A stretch of 64,000 nt of DNA, from the NCBI RefSeq assembly GCF_040436345.1, contig NC_133233.1, positions 9,314,381 to 9,378,380 on the forward strand, read 5' to 3'. The notes beneath the pieces are model-generated. The model did not search any database and was not told the origin of the DNA. It saw only the letters and a program-made list of their open reading frames with translations. This DNA comes from Pagrus major (lineage: Eukaryota > Chordata > Actinopteri > Spariformes > Sparidae). This document shows positions 1-12,800 of this stretch, piece after piece; the first letter of the stretch is position 1, and each line of letters opens with the position of its first letter. A program made the translations under genes and the position numbers.

Positions 1-2627
1 CTTTTACAACATTTTGTCTGTTTTGGGACTCCGTAGTGTCTTGCATTTACTGGAAACAAGTGAAAACTTTTTTTTCATGAACAAATCTCTTCCTGTTTGC
101 TATTTCCTTGACATTTCTCAAATCAGAAACAGGACAATATACAGGGATGATGTAGATGGAAAACTTATTAAATCATTGAGTTGATTGGTTTATTCATTCT
201 AGTTTTCACACTTGAATGAGTTGATGAAAGTGTGAAGTAATGCTTCTATTATATAAACCTTTTAATAGTGGTTTGCCTTATGATCAACTGGATTCACAGT
301 TTCCTCCACTACATCATTAAAATAGGCAGTAAACTGTATTCTTAGAAATATCATGACGTAACCTGGAAATGTCTGACTAAGGCACAAAGAGAGCTTATTT
401 TATTGCATTTTTTCTTCGTAACACAAAAGGTCAGATAAAGGTCCAAACTGAAATGTGACACCAGTGTACCCTCCTTCAGCAGTGTAGGTTATTTGTTGCA
501 TTTCATTGGCAACTTCCACGTCTGAGATTCAAGTTCTGTTGTTTGTCAAGCTAATAGAGAATCAGTCAGTCAGTGTGAGCAGCAGGTATGAGAAGGGACA
601 GAACTGTACCAAAGTCACGGAGAAAATGAAGGACGATCCTGTCCGACGTGTTGCTCGGACCTGGCCCCCTTGCACATGAAGTATATGAAAAGGTGTTGGG
701 GACTTTGGAAAGAGAGCTGTTGTTCTGCATGGTGCTTTGAATGAGTGGAAAAATAAGGTGCAAAAATGTGTCTTTAGGAAAGTAACGTTACTGGAGTTGC
801 TGTTGTGAGTTCAAACCTTTTGAGATATTCAAAGATTGTATATCCTATTTATTGTATGTGTGTGTGCATACAGCCCAAGTCTGGTGTTTTCTGGACACGG
901 AGGTGTAAGCGTTGATGCCATGTGGTCAACTATGGTGAGTCCTGAGGTGGAAAATTGACTCCAACAGCAAAGAACTTGGGCCTGTGGCGTCCTGTCGGCT
1001 GGTTAGGTGTGTGTCATAGCCTTGTGCACTGAACTCTACCTCTGCATAGAGTTTTACTTTTCTCTTGATTTTTTCTTCCTCTCTTTAGCGACAATTTTTT
1101 GGATTTCACCGATTCAGCTTTGATCATGACGATTTCCTGTGCTAACATCAGTCAACTGCTGTGACCGTTTTTTTTCATTGATTGATATTTTCAACAAGTT
1201 GTACTGTATTCTGTTGTTATCGTTGTTATTGTCATTGTATTATTTTGTTTTCAGTGAGTCAGTCATTCTGTTTATGTTCTCAGTTTGCCAAACTCAGATC
1301 TCTCTCTGTTCTCTCTTTTTCTCTGTATGATTTCAACTATGATTTATAGAAACTGCTCCCAATTCTTCTCTTCTAAAGCAATGTTTAGAAAACCCTGTGC
1401 AAGAATTAAACTTTAAAACCTTGCAATAAATCCTGTGTTTCTCTTGTTTCATCTGAAGGATCAATTCACACAAAGTGGAAGAGGTAATAGAAACACACAC
1501 ACACATACACACACACACACACACACATCAATCATGGTGGTATCACAAGTCCTTCCCACAATATTTCAATATGTACTGTATTGTACAACTGATGTGACTA
1601 CGCTGGGTTTCTTCTCCAAGAAAGAACCATTTAAATGGCTTAGAGCGAGTGGTAATGCAGAGATTACTAGGGACACATTTAATCCTCCGTATTAGCCTTG
1701 ATTTGCATTTCAATCGCCGCTCTGGTAATTGCCATACGAGTCAATTCGGTGCAACGAAGAGGTTGCTGCGAGCTTTAAAGGGAGCAATTGCTACATCAAG
1801 GACTTCCTTTTGAAATACTGTACGCAGATAAACAAACTCACCTTTTGAAAAACACATCTCTTGGTTTAATGAGCGCCACAGTTTACAGTCTCTCATTTCC
1901 TGTCAGAGAATTGAAGTGGATTCCAGCTTTATTCTGAATGGTCTAGATTCAGTCTCATCACTCCTCACCCACCTCATAGATGGTTTCAGGGGTTAAGGAT
2001 GGTTAGAGATGACTGGAGGCTAAGAGATTGTGTCTGTGTCTTGCTCAGGATATTGTCTCTTAGGAGAAGCAAGACTTTGATGTTCTAGAGACAGCTTTAC
2101 ACAAGAGGGGCTTCATGTGTCAGGACCATTTATTGTTTCTAACAGTTGGAACAGAACAGAAGGCCAATGGTAACACTATTGAGGCTTTTTCCCCCCATCA
2201 TGCCATGTTGTATATCCTTGTGCACCTATTGATCTCTTAGTATTAAGAAACCAAACACCTTCAACCCAAAGTGTAAGTAAACACCTGAAAATCACTTAAT
2301 TCCTTGGAGAGATCGAAGCCATGTGGTGGAATTACCCAGTCTCAGACATAAAAAGTACAGATTATAGGCCTTTCAGACACAATGCGACAACAGCACCACT
2401 GTGCTCTGAAACCCATTATTTCCAGTGGCTTGCACAGCACCAACGCTGCTGTGTCGAGCAGTACTGAACCCAGTGGTGAGCAGTTTGTCTGAAAGCCCAA
2501 TAAAAAGTGACCATCTTATACCTTGGTGTACAAAACAATTAAAGGGAGGTTTTATTGCTTAGACATGTTTAAATCATTGTGTTAGATGCTAAATATCCAG
2601 CATTACTGAAAATATTTTGTAGCTAGC
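1..2627. other. Left flank, mostly non-coding; possible end of an upstream gene
   Basis: No convincing full gene is visible. The only gene-like signals are on the + strand. A possible 61-bp exon runs 874-934 with a consensus donor. A possible terminal exon starts at 1089 after a strong pyrimidine tract, has a stop at 1143-1145, and is followed by T-rich DNA and an AATAAA at about 1424. The open frames are short (about 20 and 18 codons) and I do not recognise the product. A (CA)n tract lies at about 1493-1527. The rest, to 2627, is ordinary AT-rich intergenic sequence. Confidence 0.35.
1493..1527. repeat. (CA)n microsatellite
   Basis: An alternating AC run with a single interruption (ACAT). 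Confidence 0.9.
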
Positions 2628-2635
2628 CATAATAA

Positions 2636-2908
2636 TAGAGGTCGACCAATGTATAGGTCGGCCAATATTTGCCTATCACAGATATTTTGGTGTCGGCCTA
2701 TATGTCGTCAATATAAAAACTCTTGTATTTACAGAATATAATGCAGGAAAAACATGCTTGGGGTAAATTTAAATTATTACATTTACAGTGAAATTTACTG
2801 TGTCAGTGCACTCGTCTTTTGAGATGATAAAAGTGTATTGTTAAACTTCCTCCATTGGAATTAATAATATCAGCATCGGCCCAAAATGCGCATATCGGTC
2901 GGGCTCTA
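2636..2908. mobile_element. Non-autonomous hAT-like DNA transposon (MITE)
   Basis: A 273-bp element bounded by imperfect terminal inverted repeats. The left end begins TAGAGGTCGACC and the reverse complement of the right end begins TAGAGCCCGACC; 13 of the first 17 bases agree. The flanking octamers CATAATAA (2628-2635) and CATATTAT (2909-2916) match at 6 of 8 positions, as expected for an aged 8-bp hAT target-site duplication. The interior carries repeated TCGGCC-type words and no transposase frame, so it would have needed a transposase supplied in trans. It resembles a repeat recurrent in teleost genomes; that recognition is from memory. Confidence 0.65.
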
Positions 2909-2939
2909 CATATTATTTTCAGCAAATTCTTGCCAATCC

Positions 2940-3340
2940 ACACCTCCAACAGACATGGAGCAACTTTCTTGTGTTGTGTTTCTGGCCTCTTGGCAAATGT
3001 AAGTCCAGTATTCACAGTCTCCTGAGCTCTGTTTTGGTCTCCACCAAAAAATCTCCACTGTGTTGAGCAGCTTTGTGTGTCTCTCCTGTTTGGTGCTGGA
3101 TAGACAGTGTACCGTTTTCTGAAAACATATTCCTGCATGCTGGAAACAAGGTCAGGGGCTGACGGAGGCCGGTGTGATGACAGCGAACACAGTGCTGAGG
3201 TGATTTAGAAGGGCTCTGACCAGGACTCTGACTGCAGGGATGACAAAGGCACAAGCGGGTTCAGGTGGGGACAGGAGAGAGGTGAAATGAGAGGGGATTT
3301 AATGTTTTATGTTTTAAATTCTTACACATTGTACCTTTAA
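2940..3340. repeat. Degenerate teleost interspersed repeat
   Basis: The segment ends in ACATTGTACCTTTAA (3326-3340). Its reverse complement resembles the terminal word of the element at 40647-40980, which begins TTAAAGGTGCAAAATG. The body (for example around 2990-3060, with a word like CTTGGCAAATGTAAGTCC) resembles a common fish interspersed repeat. The left boundary is not defined. Confidence 0.4.
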
Positions 3341-5673
3341 GATGATGAAACCATGTCTTAAAACTGCAGTGCTACAATGTTGTACAGCTGCTGAAGGAAA
3401 AAAGACGCTATAAATCTTGTGATCTGCGAAGTCTCAAGGGATTTTCTGTGGTCCTCTGGTGATGAATTCATCATCATGAACAGTGTGGCAAAGACAGAAA
3501 GAGCCTGAGAGAGACAAAAAAAACTCTCTCACTCTGCATCACTTTATTTAATCATTGTCTTCATGCCCTGTGGTGCAGTGGGGATGTTTGTGTCACACCT
3601 GCGGATTGATACAAGGGATATTATTTTTAAACACAACATAAAAACTGCGGAAAACTCCCAAGTAGAAGCTGGTGGACAGGTGGGAAATGGCACAGTCTAA
3701 AAATGAAATAATAGTTAGCCTGTATGGAAATGGCACTAATTGTGTCAAACAAGAAGGGGAAGATGGTGAAAAAACCTTTTGCCAACACAGCATCAAATAC
3801 AGCCATGAAGGTCATTCATACTCTATCACAGACACAATAATCCTTAAACTGAAAGGCAGATATTCCCCTCTGAGAATAATCTACGGCCCAGATGCTTCAC
3901 AGAAACTATTATAACGCCCCTTTCACTTTGATGCAGCTTACGTCTGTGACAAAACATACGTCTGGCTTCTCACAGCGCGGCGCGTGCATTCTATAGTTGG
4001 CTGAGGACAATCAAGTGCATCTAATATTACATTTGTAAACCTGCAAACATTTAGTAAAGAGCAAATTGCTAAACACTGAATTCAGTAACTACAAAAAATA
4101 CAAAACATTGCTGTTAATATTATTGGGTCTATATCATCATAAATGTGCCCACCTGAGAAGATGGTACATTCCAGTTTAACGAGGCTGAAGAGCTGACAGT
4201 GCCGATCCTCCTCACCATCTCCTCCTCACATTAATTTTAATTTTGAAATGTTTGCTCGTGGATGGAAACAGGCACAGGCCCTGAGCTATCTTTCAGGTTC
4301 ATGAACTAACTAACAGTACCAGTCACTCATCTGTAGTGGGAGTGAGAGTATCAGGGTGCTGTAGGGCTGTAAGTTTCATTTTGGGGTTTAAATTCAGCTT
4401 CAGTTTTAGGGTTTTTTTTGACAAAACTTCTTGGAGTTTTAATAAATGGATTATAATGGCCTATCATTACTGTTGGTAATAAAACTCTGCCTCACTTGGT
4501 TCATTGCTCACCTGTCCTTTACATGGAATGGCAGTGCTACAGTGCCCACTTATGCACCCAAGTTTAATATCATACACTGTCTATAACAGAGTCATGTATA
4601 TATTTCCATTCTGAGCCTTGCCATCCATTCAAAATGAGCCATGTGGGATTCTAACTGTGAGTCAGTGTGGAAGTGCTAATGACCATTGATCTATGGTGAT
4701 TATGAGCCGAGCCGAGCTTTAGCCATGTGTCCCACCGGAGACCTTGTCCATGAGCGAGGGTGGCTGCAGCATGTGAGAAATGAACTGATTTGACTCTTTA
4801 TGAGGGAGATCTGCACTCTGATTGTGACATTTGTTGAAGTACAGAAGATAAGTTAATTCTAAGTTTATAATTAATCTGATTTTGTTTTTAAAAAATGAAT
4901 ATAAATCAAATGAATGTCTGTTTTACTTGAGATTAATGATTAAACATGGTTTCACTTCATACCCATACTAAACGACTGTACAGTGGGCTCTTATCAGTCA
5001 TAAACTGGCATCAGCTGTGGGAAAATACACTTTACAGCCTACTTACATTTCATGGGAGCTAATCCACAGTCTGCATATCTACATGTTTGCTTGATTCATT
5101 ACTGGAAGATGCAGCGGTAAGTGCTTATATTTTTATGGAGCAGCCAGTTTGAACACGCTTGCCATTGTGCTTGAGAACTTAATACAGCAATTTAGAGTGA
5201 GTAAGCCAGGAGGCTTGTTACTCTCCTGTAAGGACGACCAGCAGCACCAAAATATCTCCGCAATGCCAGGATTGGGACGTGCCTTTGGAAGTGTGTTAAG
5301 AATAGACCCACAATGGGGCTCACTCCTGTCTTCTGTTGTCTCTGGACAGACGGTCTTCTGAAGGAGACAGAGGAAGAGGTAATTTGTGTGGTTCCCCCTG
5401 AGTCTTTCAGAGACTTGTGTGACTCAAATGGATCAGATTGGATTTTACCTACCAGAACCCGACATGTGTTCCCTCTAGGAGAGAGGGAGACAGAGTCAGG
5501 CTGCAGAGGGAACTTTCTGTCCATCAGCCTGGAGGTTATTGTGCTACTGGGAGCTCCTTAGAAGGGTGGAGGAGAAGTGGCTGGACAGGGAGTGAGCTGC
5601 TGGCTTAAGGGTTTACCTTGTGGCCTGGACTTTGAAGACTAGAAGATTTTGGAGGGCCTTGAGCACTGCAAGC
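3341..5673. other. Non-coding interval upstream of gjd4
   Basis: No supported gene. The open frames here are short and lack homology that I can recognise. The last 100-150 bases before 5674 should hold the gjd4 5' UTR and promoter, but I see no clear TATA box. Confidence 0.5.
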
Positions 5674-7124
5674 ATGGCGGGATCACGTGCTTCTGAGGTC
5701 ATCTTTATCTCTGTCAATCACAGCATCACTTTGATGGGTGAGTTGACTTCACTGACAAAGTTCTGTAGTATATGTGCAGTAATATTTTTGGCTTTCCTAC
5801 AGATGTATAAACCAACAGGCACTTTTTGCTGATTTTTGCGGTCTTGAGTTCTTTGCAAAATTTGCCTTTAGCACAAGTTTAACACCAGTGTGCTTATTTT
5901 TCAGGGAAGGTGTGGCTCATTGTGATGATCTTCCTCCGTATCCTGATCCTCCTCTTTGCTGGTTTTCCTCTCTACCAGGACGAGCAGGAGCGATTTGTGT
6001 GTAACACCATTCAACCCGGCTGCGCCAACGTTTGCTTCGATCTTTTCTCTCCCATCTCTCTTTTTCGCTTCTGGCTGGTGCAGCTCATCACCTTGTGTAT
6101 CCCCTACATCATCTTTATAATCTACGTGGTCCACAAGGTCTCGAACGGCCTCACTGTGGAACTGAACTCCCCGGGTCACGTCAAAGCCTTGCCGCTGTTC
6201 AGCATCCACCAGGAGCCATTCAGCAAAACATCCGTAACCAAGATGGTGGCTGAGAGAGGGTGGGCCCGGTGCTTCACGGGAGCCTACATCCTCCATCTGA
6301 TGTTCAGAACCTTGCTGGAGGCAGGGTTCGGGGCAGCTCACTATTATCTTTTTGGTTTCTACATCCCCAGGAGGTTCCTGTGCCAGCATCCACCATGCAC
6401 TACCCAGGTGGACTGCTACATCTCCAGGCCCACTGAGAAGACCGTGATGCTCAACTTCATGCTCGGTGTGGCCGCTCTGTCCCTTTTCCTAAATGTGGTG
6501 GATTTTGTCTGCGCCATCAAGCGCTCTGTGGTGCAGAAGAGCAAGAGGAAAATGATGGTGGAGAAGATTTATGAAGAAGAGCAGTGTTTCCTCTCAGCTG
6601 GAGGCACCTCCAGAGCCACAGACCCAAGTTCCTCACTGGTTCAGCAGGATCCAGAGGTGGAGGTCGGTCCGACAGGGAGTTTTCGGAAGAGACAAAGCAG
6701 CAAGGGCTCTTGTGGAGAGGGATTGCTTGCTTCCGGCCAGGATCCACCCTCCCTGGAGCGCTCCTCTCTGCCATGCTCTCCAGGAGCTCCAGGGTGCAAC
6801 ACCAACGGGAACAATGGCTACTCTGTTTCGCAAGAGGAGGTTCTGGAGAGGAATGGCAGTGAGGTTGCTCTTTGCCCCCCAGAGCCAATGGGGACACCAA
6901 GATCCATTCGTGTCAGCAAACGTGGTCGTCTTAAACCGCCACCTCCACCCAAACGGGACCTTGGATCATCTCCCGGTGGGTCAGCAGGGCCCATTGGGGA
7001 AGTTTCCACAGCAACAGCGATCTGTACGAGGAGGGTTGGGCAGTATACGCTGGTTGAGCTGGCTAGCAATGCAGAGACACAGACCAATGATGATGGGCAA
7101 GAGAAAAGATCAGAGTGGGTATGA
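5674..7124 (+). CDS. gjd4: Gap junction delta-4 connexin (Cx39/Cx40.1 type), two coding exons
   Basis: A connexin of 427 residues encoded by exon 1 (5674-5737) and exon 2 (5905-7124), joined by a 167-bp GT-AG intron in phase 1; the split codon is Gly22. Six such subunits form a hemichannel, and docked hemichannels pass ions and small solutes between cells. The start at 5674 gives an N-terminal helix ending SITLMGKVW, as in the family. The first extracellular loop has Cys54, Cys61 and Cys65 (C-x6-C-x3-C). The second has Cys181, Cys186 and Cys192 (C-x4-C-x5-C) followed by SRPTEK. Four membrane segments lie near residues 24-43, 76-96, 147-173 and 203-225. The long C-terminal tail is Ser/Pro-rich, with a PPPPPKR stretch. 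It ends RSEWV, matching the end of human GJD4 as I recall it, which separates it from other connexins. The two-exon layout with a short first coding exon also fits GJD4. Confidence 0.93.
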
Positions 7125-9130
7125 TCAAGAAGGATTGATTTATTTCAGGGTGTGGAAGTTATATAGGAAACACACACCCTCACAGTGGGAACAACTATTT
7201 GAGCTGACATGCTGCCATGCTCTCTACCTCATTTTACAATGCAGACTGCACTCTCACTTGAGGAGAATCCAGAACGGCAATGCATTCAGCAGACACCTCA
7301 GACTCACGAAGCATGATCATATCTGGTGTGATTTAATCACAGCATCAGATCACATTGCCTGCGAGGGGCTGCTGGCTGAGTGATGCAAAGTAACAAGAAT
7401 TCAAGTCAGGAATATGAACTCTCTTAACAAAGCAAGTCAAGAATGACAGGACGCTCGAGACCCCAGAGTCCTTGAAGAACTGCAACCTTGAGAAAGTCTA
7501 AAAAGAGTGCAGCCCACCTGTTTCTTTCCTTGTTGACTTTTACCCCCACCTTCCCTGACACGCTGTCCATAAACAAAGATAGGCCTTGACCTGCCCCACG
7601 TGTACAGCCCACCACCTCCCACCACATCACTCTACATGATAGATCCATAGAGCCCTTCTCTTTTGTGTGTGGGTCACTGGGGTGAAAGAACATCGACACC
7701 CTCTAGGCTAACTGCTTGGGGTGACCTTTTGGAATAAGAGGCCGAAACGAAAGACAATAATCTGGCTAAGGTGTTTTTTTTCAAGCTCATAGAATGAAAT
7801 AGGATTCCTCAGTCAGCAGTGAAGGACACTGTGAAGGCCCCGAAAGCCGGCATAGGCTCACAAAGCAATTATGTTCCCCCATAGGGGCTCTGTATTTATG
7901 GAGACAGCTTGTCACTCTATTTCAGGGCCTCGCAGAGCTTAGGAGGAATACAAACCTCAACATACACTGTCACTAGAAATAGAGCACAGCGAAGCTCTGT
8001 AAGGGAGCCGTGCAGCCTGTTGCCCTTTAGGATATCTGCTCTCTGCCTGGTTTCACCTTGATCAAAGCTCAGATTAATGTGGGTCATCTCCCACTGTGGC
8101 ACATGTCAGTCATAGACGGACTGTAGCGGGGCTGCTGTAATGTCAAATAACTCATCCCTGAAATGTTTCCAGGTTTTCCAGTCCATTCTCTTGAAACCGC
8201 CGGGCTACGTTAACCAGGTGATTGAGAGTAGACTCCCACAGTAAATCAGCGGCATCACTGTCGCATCTGCCGTTCTATAGCTGAGGGGCTGCTCTCTGTG
8301 TAAATGGATAGCTCTTGATCTCCCCCCTCTTGTGGTCTCTTTGAAGGCGACAACAAAAGCTCCCGGCCTCATATCTCACCTATCTACTGAGTGCTGCGCC
8401 CAGACTGTCGTAAGGGTGACCACAGGGGGTTTTCATCAGACCACAGCGGGTCTGATGGTGTCGCACCTCCTTCACACATCCACTGTTAGGTGTAAAAGTC
8501 AAAGCTGGGCTGAGTTACACTTCTGGTTAATGTATTAAATGATATTTTATAAGCGCTGTTTTTGTTGCTATACATACAAATCTGTCCTGAATCTGTTCTT
8601 TATCTGAATAATCAATGTCGTATGCTCCCTTGCCATGAAATTCTCTTACATTGCCATTTGATTAAAAACCATCTGTGCCTTATTCTCTTGACAAGTCATA
8701 TTCCATTAACATTTCCTTTTTTTTCTCCCAATACAATATTAAATTCACTCATGTACAGTTATATAGTGAAGTTAGTTTCTTTATAAGGGGGGAATTCTTT
8801 GATTCTGTGTTTGATCTCTTCTTATGTTTTCTACTTGTTTCACTCATTGACTCTTGATCCTTCTATGTGTACCAGTGTTGGCTGTTCATCATTGTTGTTG
8901 AAACTGCTATGACACTGAAGATCATGTTACTTTTCAAAGCACTTTATTGTCACTCTTTGATCCGGTCCATTGTGCCGTACTCGCTTCACCAGTACTGTAG
9001 TTTGATATCGTGCTGCCCTCCAGTGACACAAAATGTGAAATGCTGCCACATATTGAATTCGACACTTGAGTGTATATGTATCTTTGTATATTTGTATCTT
9101 CATAAAACATTCTGGTTGTTTCAATAAATC
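7125..9130 (+). other. Probable gjd4 3' UTR and flank
   Basis: No gene frame. The stretch 8540-9130 is T-rich and ends with AATAAA at 9123-9128 followed by G/T-rich DNA, a plausible poly(A) site about 2 kb past the gjd4 stop. Part of the DNA near 7740-8300 is low in repeats and could equally be a conserved element. The 3' end is inferred. Confidence 0.4.
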
Positions 9131-9737
9131 AGGTGGAGAACTGTAAAGCATTTATTTCTGAATGTTTAGGCACTCAAATGCTTCAGTTACTATAAGTGGA
9201 TACTGCAAGTGATGATTCTGTAAGGTTAGAAGTTGTAGTTTAACTTTTAGAAGATTCAGTGTTTTTGCAACTTAGCAGCAAGGTTCATCAAAAAAAGTTT
9301 CCTCATTGTGTTGACAAAAAGAGCAATCATTATGTTTCCCTCAAAATATTTGCTGTTGCAGATTAGCAGAAGGCAAGAATGTGGATTTCTTTGAGTTAGC
9401 ATGCACATTTGCAGCCCTCAGCCCTTGTCTGAATAAGGGTTTGTGCCTGAAACATGGCTGTGCATGCTTTTGTAAACTTTTTTGCAGCCCTTAGCAATTA
9501 TAATAAAAGTGGAAATACGCATGGTAGTTGTTTTGCAGGTTGCTGCATTTAAACTTGGATGCAGGGAAATAAAGCATGCATGCTCAGGTGTGTCCCGTGC
9601 TGCTGATTATGCTGCCTGACAGAACAGCAGGAAGGAGAGAAAGTGTAACATCACTATGCTCACATGCTGTAGCTGTAAGGACAAGGCAAACCAAGGCCTG
9701 TCAGAACTTGTTCTGTTGTGTTTCTCCACGTGTCTTA

Positions 9738-9776
9738 CCTTTGTGCAACAGGCTGCTCTCTCATTTACATTTAAAC
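9738..9776 (+). promoter_or_regulatory. Candidate proximal promoter of the CYP2 gene
   Basis: A C/EBP-like word TTGTGCAAC (9741-9749) is followed by a weak TATA-like ATTTAAA (about 9769-9775), 75 bases before the start codon. That spacing suits the short 5' UTRs usual in CYP2 genes. A match by words only; no transcript evidence. Confidence 0.3.
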
Positions 9777-9850
9777 AGCCAAGGACTGGGAGTCACTCTT
9801 AAAACCAGCTCAACAGCAAGCTGCTTCACATCAACCTAATCCATTCAGCT

Positions 9851-12800
9851 ATGTTTGTTTCCTTCATCCTACTATGCATCTGTATTTTCTTCCTTATCCT
9901 CTTTATCAAATGTCAGCGGCCCAAGAACTTTCCTCCAGGACCAGCTCCACTACCCGTACTGGGGAACCTGTTGAACCTCAGCCTGGACAACCCCATGAAA
10001 GACTTTGACAGGGTAGGAGCACTGAAATAGGACTAACACATTGCTTTTAATTGTTATGCTACTGATCACCAGCCACACACATTCATACCAGGAGGGTGCA
10101 GCACTTTATGAATATTAAGTGTGTGTAATCTGCTCTACACCAAAGTGGCTATTAGCACGTTGTGCTACCTAATTAAATTGTGCTGGTTATGAATTGCTGA
10201 GGCACTGCGTCAATGCTCCAAATGACTGACTTACTATACATGGTAGGTATTAATTTAAAATAAAAACGTTTGCTGATTATGCCACTACGGTTCTAAGGTT
10301 AAACTCTTTCCTTTGCAAGAACAAAGTTTGCTGAGCAGTGGGGTTTTCATGTTGGACGTGTCAATAGTCTCAGTGGCTGCGTTTTGAAAAGTTAATTATC
10401 TACTTGGGTGTGAATTAAAAAAATTAAAGGGAATCATAATAATTTTAAGAGTTTGTTCTTACCATGCTCTTCTCTAGCTGTGGAAGTGCTACGGAAACGT
10501 CTACAGTCTCTTCATCGGACCCAAACCGGCCGTGGTCATTAATGGCTTGCAGGCCATGAAGGAGGCCATGATGACCAAGGCTGCTGACTTTGCTGGACGA
10601 CCTCAAGACATCTTTGTCAGTGACCTCACCCAGAGAGGTAAGACAGAGATGGGCAGTCGCAGGACAGAGTTGTTAAATCAACTTATGTAACTGCCTCCTA
10701 CAAATCAAATGCATCCTTACTCAATTCAATGAACTCACAGCCCTGCTTGGTTTGGTATGACTGGTAGCTAATGGTGGCTAATATTAGCAAACGTTAGAAA
10801 GAATTTGACAGTCTGTCTTTTTTGACTATTCACTATTTGTGCAAGTGTGTATATACGCAACGTATATGTCAGCATTTAACATCTTGTAATTGCCATTTGT
10901 AGCTGCTGTTCAGCAAAAGTTACATAGTCTCACTTTAAGATACCGAGGCATTATATCCTTATACCCACACCTGTCATAGGAATGGTTCTGGCAGACTACG
11001 GCGCTAGCTGGAGGGAGCATCGTCGCTTTGCTCTGATGACCTTGAGGAATTTTGGTCTGGGAAAGCAGTCCATGGAGCAGAGGATTCTGGGAGAGATACA
11101 GTACACAGTGGAAACACTGGAAAAGAGCATTGGTATGTAGCTGCACTCGCTGTGATGTGACCTCATGTTTATTATGTAATGCTCTGACCACACCGTGCTG
11201 TCATCGGTACATCTGTCACAGGTACAACCCTGAGTCCTCAAGTTCTGTTTCATAACGCCGCCTCCAACATCATCTGCCAGGTTCTGTTTGGCACACGTTA
11301 CGACTATGATGACAGCTTCATCAGAGTGGTCGTTCAGTGCTTTAAAGAAAATTCCAAGATAGCTAATGGACCCTGGGCTATGGTGAGTCATAATACGTTT
11401 GTGTGAGGGAACATCTGAGCTCAGAATCTGCTACTGAGAGAAGAGGTGAGATCTAAATTAAGCATTTGATACAGTTGTCTTTAAAAGTGTACAAAGCTCT
11501 GATATTTTTCTGTTCTGAGAGGTTTAAGAAGCCAAAAAAAACAAAAAAACATGGATGTTAATGGCAGAACTATGCTAAAACACAGAGCTTGAAAGGCTAC
11601 TGAGCTTCTGTAAAATGTAGCAACTCTTTAATCACATTTCCATTCCCTACAGCTTTAAATGAACAGAATTAGCATTTTAGCATTCAAAAGTTAGCTGAAT
11701 GCTAGCTAAATGAGTTAAAAAATGTGTTCCTGGACTTTTTTTTTTTTTTACTTCAGTGGCACTCAAATAGATAAGTCAGCTTTGAATTTTTGTTCATATT
11801 CCAGGTTTTACACTTCATATAGCTAACCACATAGCCTCGGCTACCTTCTGTTTTGTGTCACAGGCCCCAGGAGTCCTGCACAGTTTTAGCTATAGTTGGC
11901 TAACCTGACGTTATGTCAGCCAGTCAGTTAGCATCCACTAGCTAGTGACCTGTTGTATTTGTTCTCATTTTCATTCTAATAGGGGTGGATCCAGACTGCC
12001 AAATACTGTTTCCAAAGCAAAAGCAACATTTAAACTGACGGTTAAAGAGAGAGATTTAACTTTTGTTGTAGAAGTTATCTGCATCGAAAGTTTAGTCTTT
12101 CCTTTGGTCTGAAAACTGAATGCATCTTTCCTTCCAGCTGTATGACTCTATTCCCATGATTCGAAACCTGCCGCTACCTTTCATGAAGGCGTTTAAGAAC
12201 ATTGAGGTGGGTATATTCATACTAATTTTTCCCTTTATAGCATTATTAAAGTGCTACGTTGTCTTTTTTAAATTCCACTTGGAGCCACCAAAGTCTTAAA
12301 ATGTTCAAATCCAGAACACAGGCCTTCAAGCAGGAACATTTTCAAGTCTCCCCCCGGAACTCTCCCCTCGTTTTTCCTTTTCTCAGACTTGTAAGAACCT
12401 TGTAACTCGTCTGATCGCTGAGCACAAAGACACCAGAGTCCCTGGGCAGCCACGAGACTTCCTTGACTGCTATCTGGATGAGCTGGATAAGGTGTGTCTT
12501 TCAAATGAAGTGTATTTGAATGAGAGATAAAGAAAGATAGAATCAAGAATCAAACGATCTCCCTTCTCTTACCAGAGAGGCGATGACGGCTCCTCTTTTT
12601 GTGAAGATCGACTCATCATGTTTGTTCTGGATCTTCACTTTGCCGGGACTGACACAACATCCAACACCCTGCTCACTGGATTCCTTTACCTCATGACCTA
12701 CCCACATATCCAAGGTTTGTTGTACCACCACTGTACTTTCAATCTGTAATTCTGGCATTTGTTATGTTTTTCATTATGTGTTGTTCTTCCTATTCTTTGC

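Noticed and set aside
6571..7383. A 270-codon frame on the + strand overlapping gjd4
   Set aside because: It is the alternate reading frame of gjd4 exon 2 running past its stop, with no domain and no start context; the connexin frame explains the DNA.
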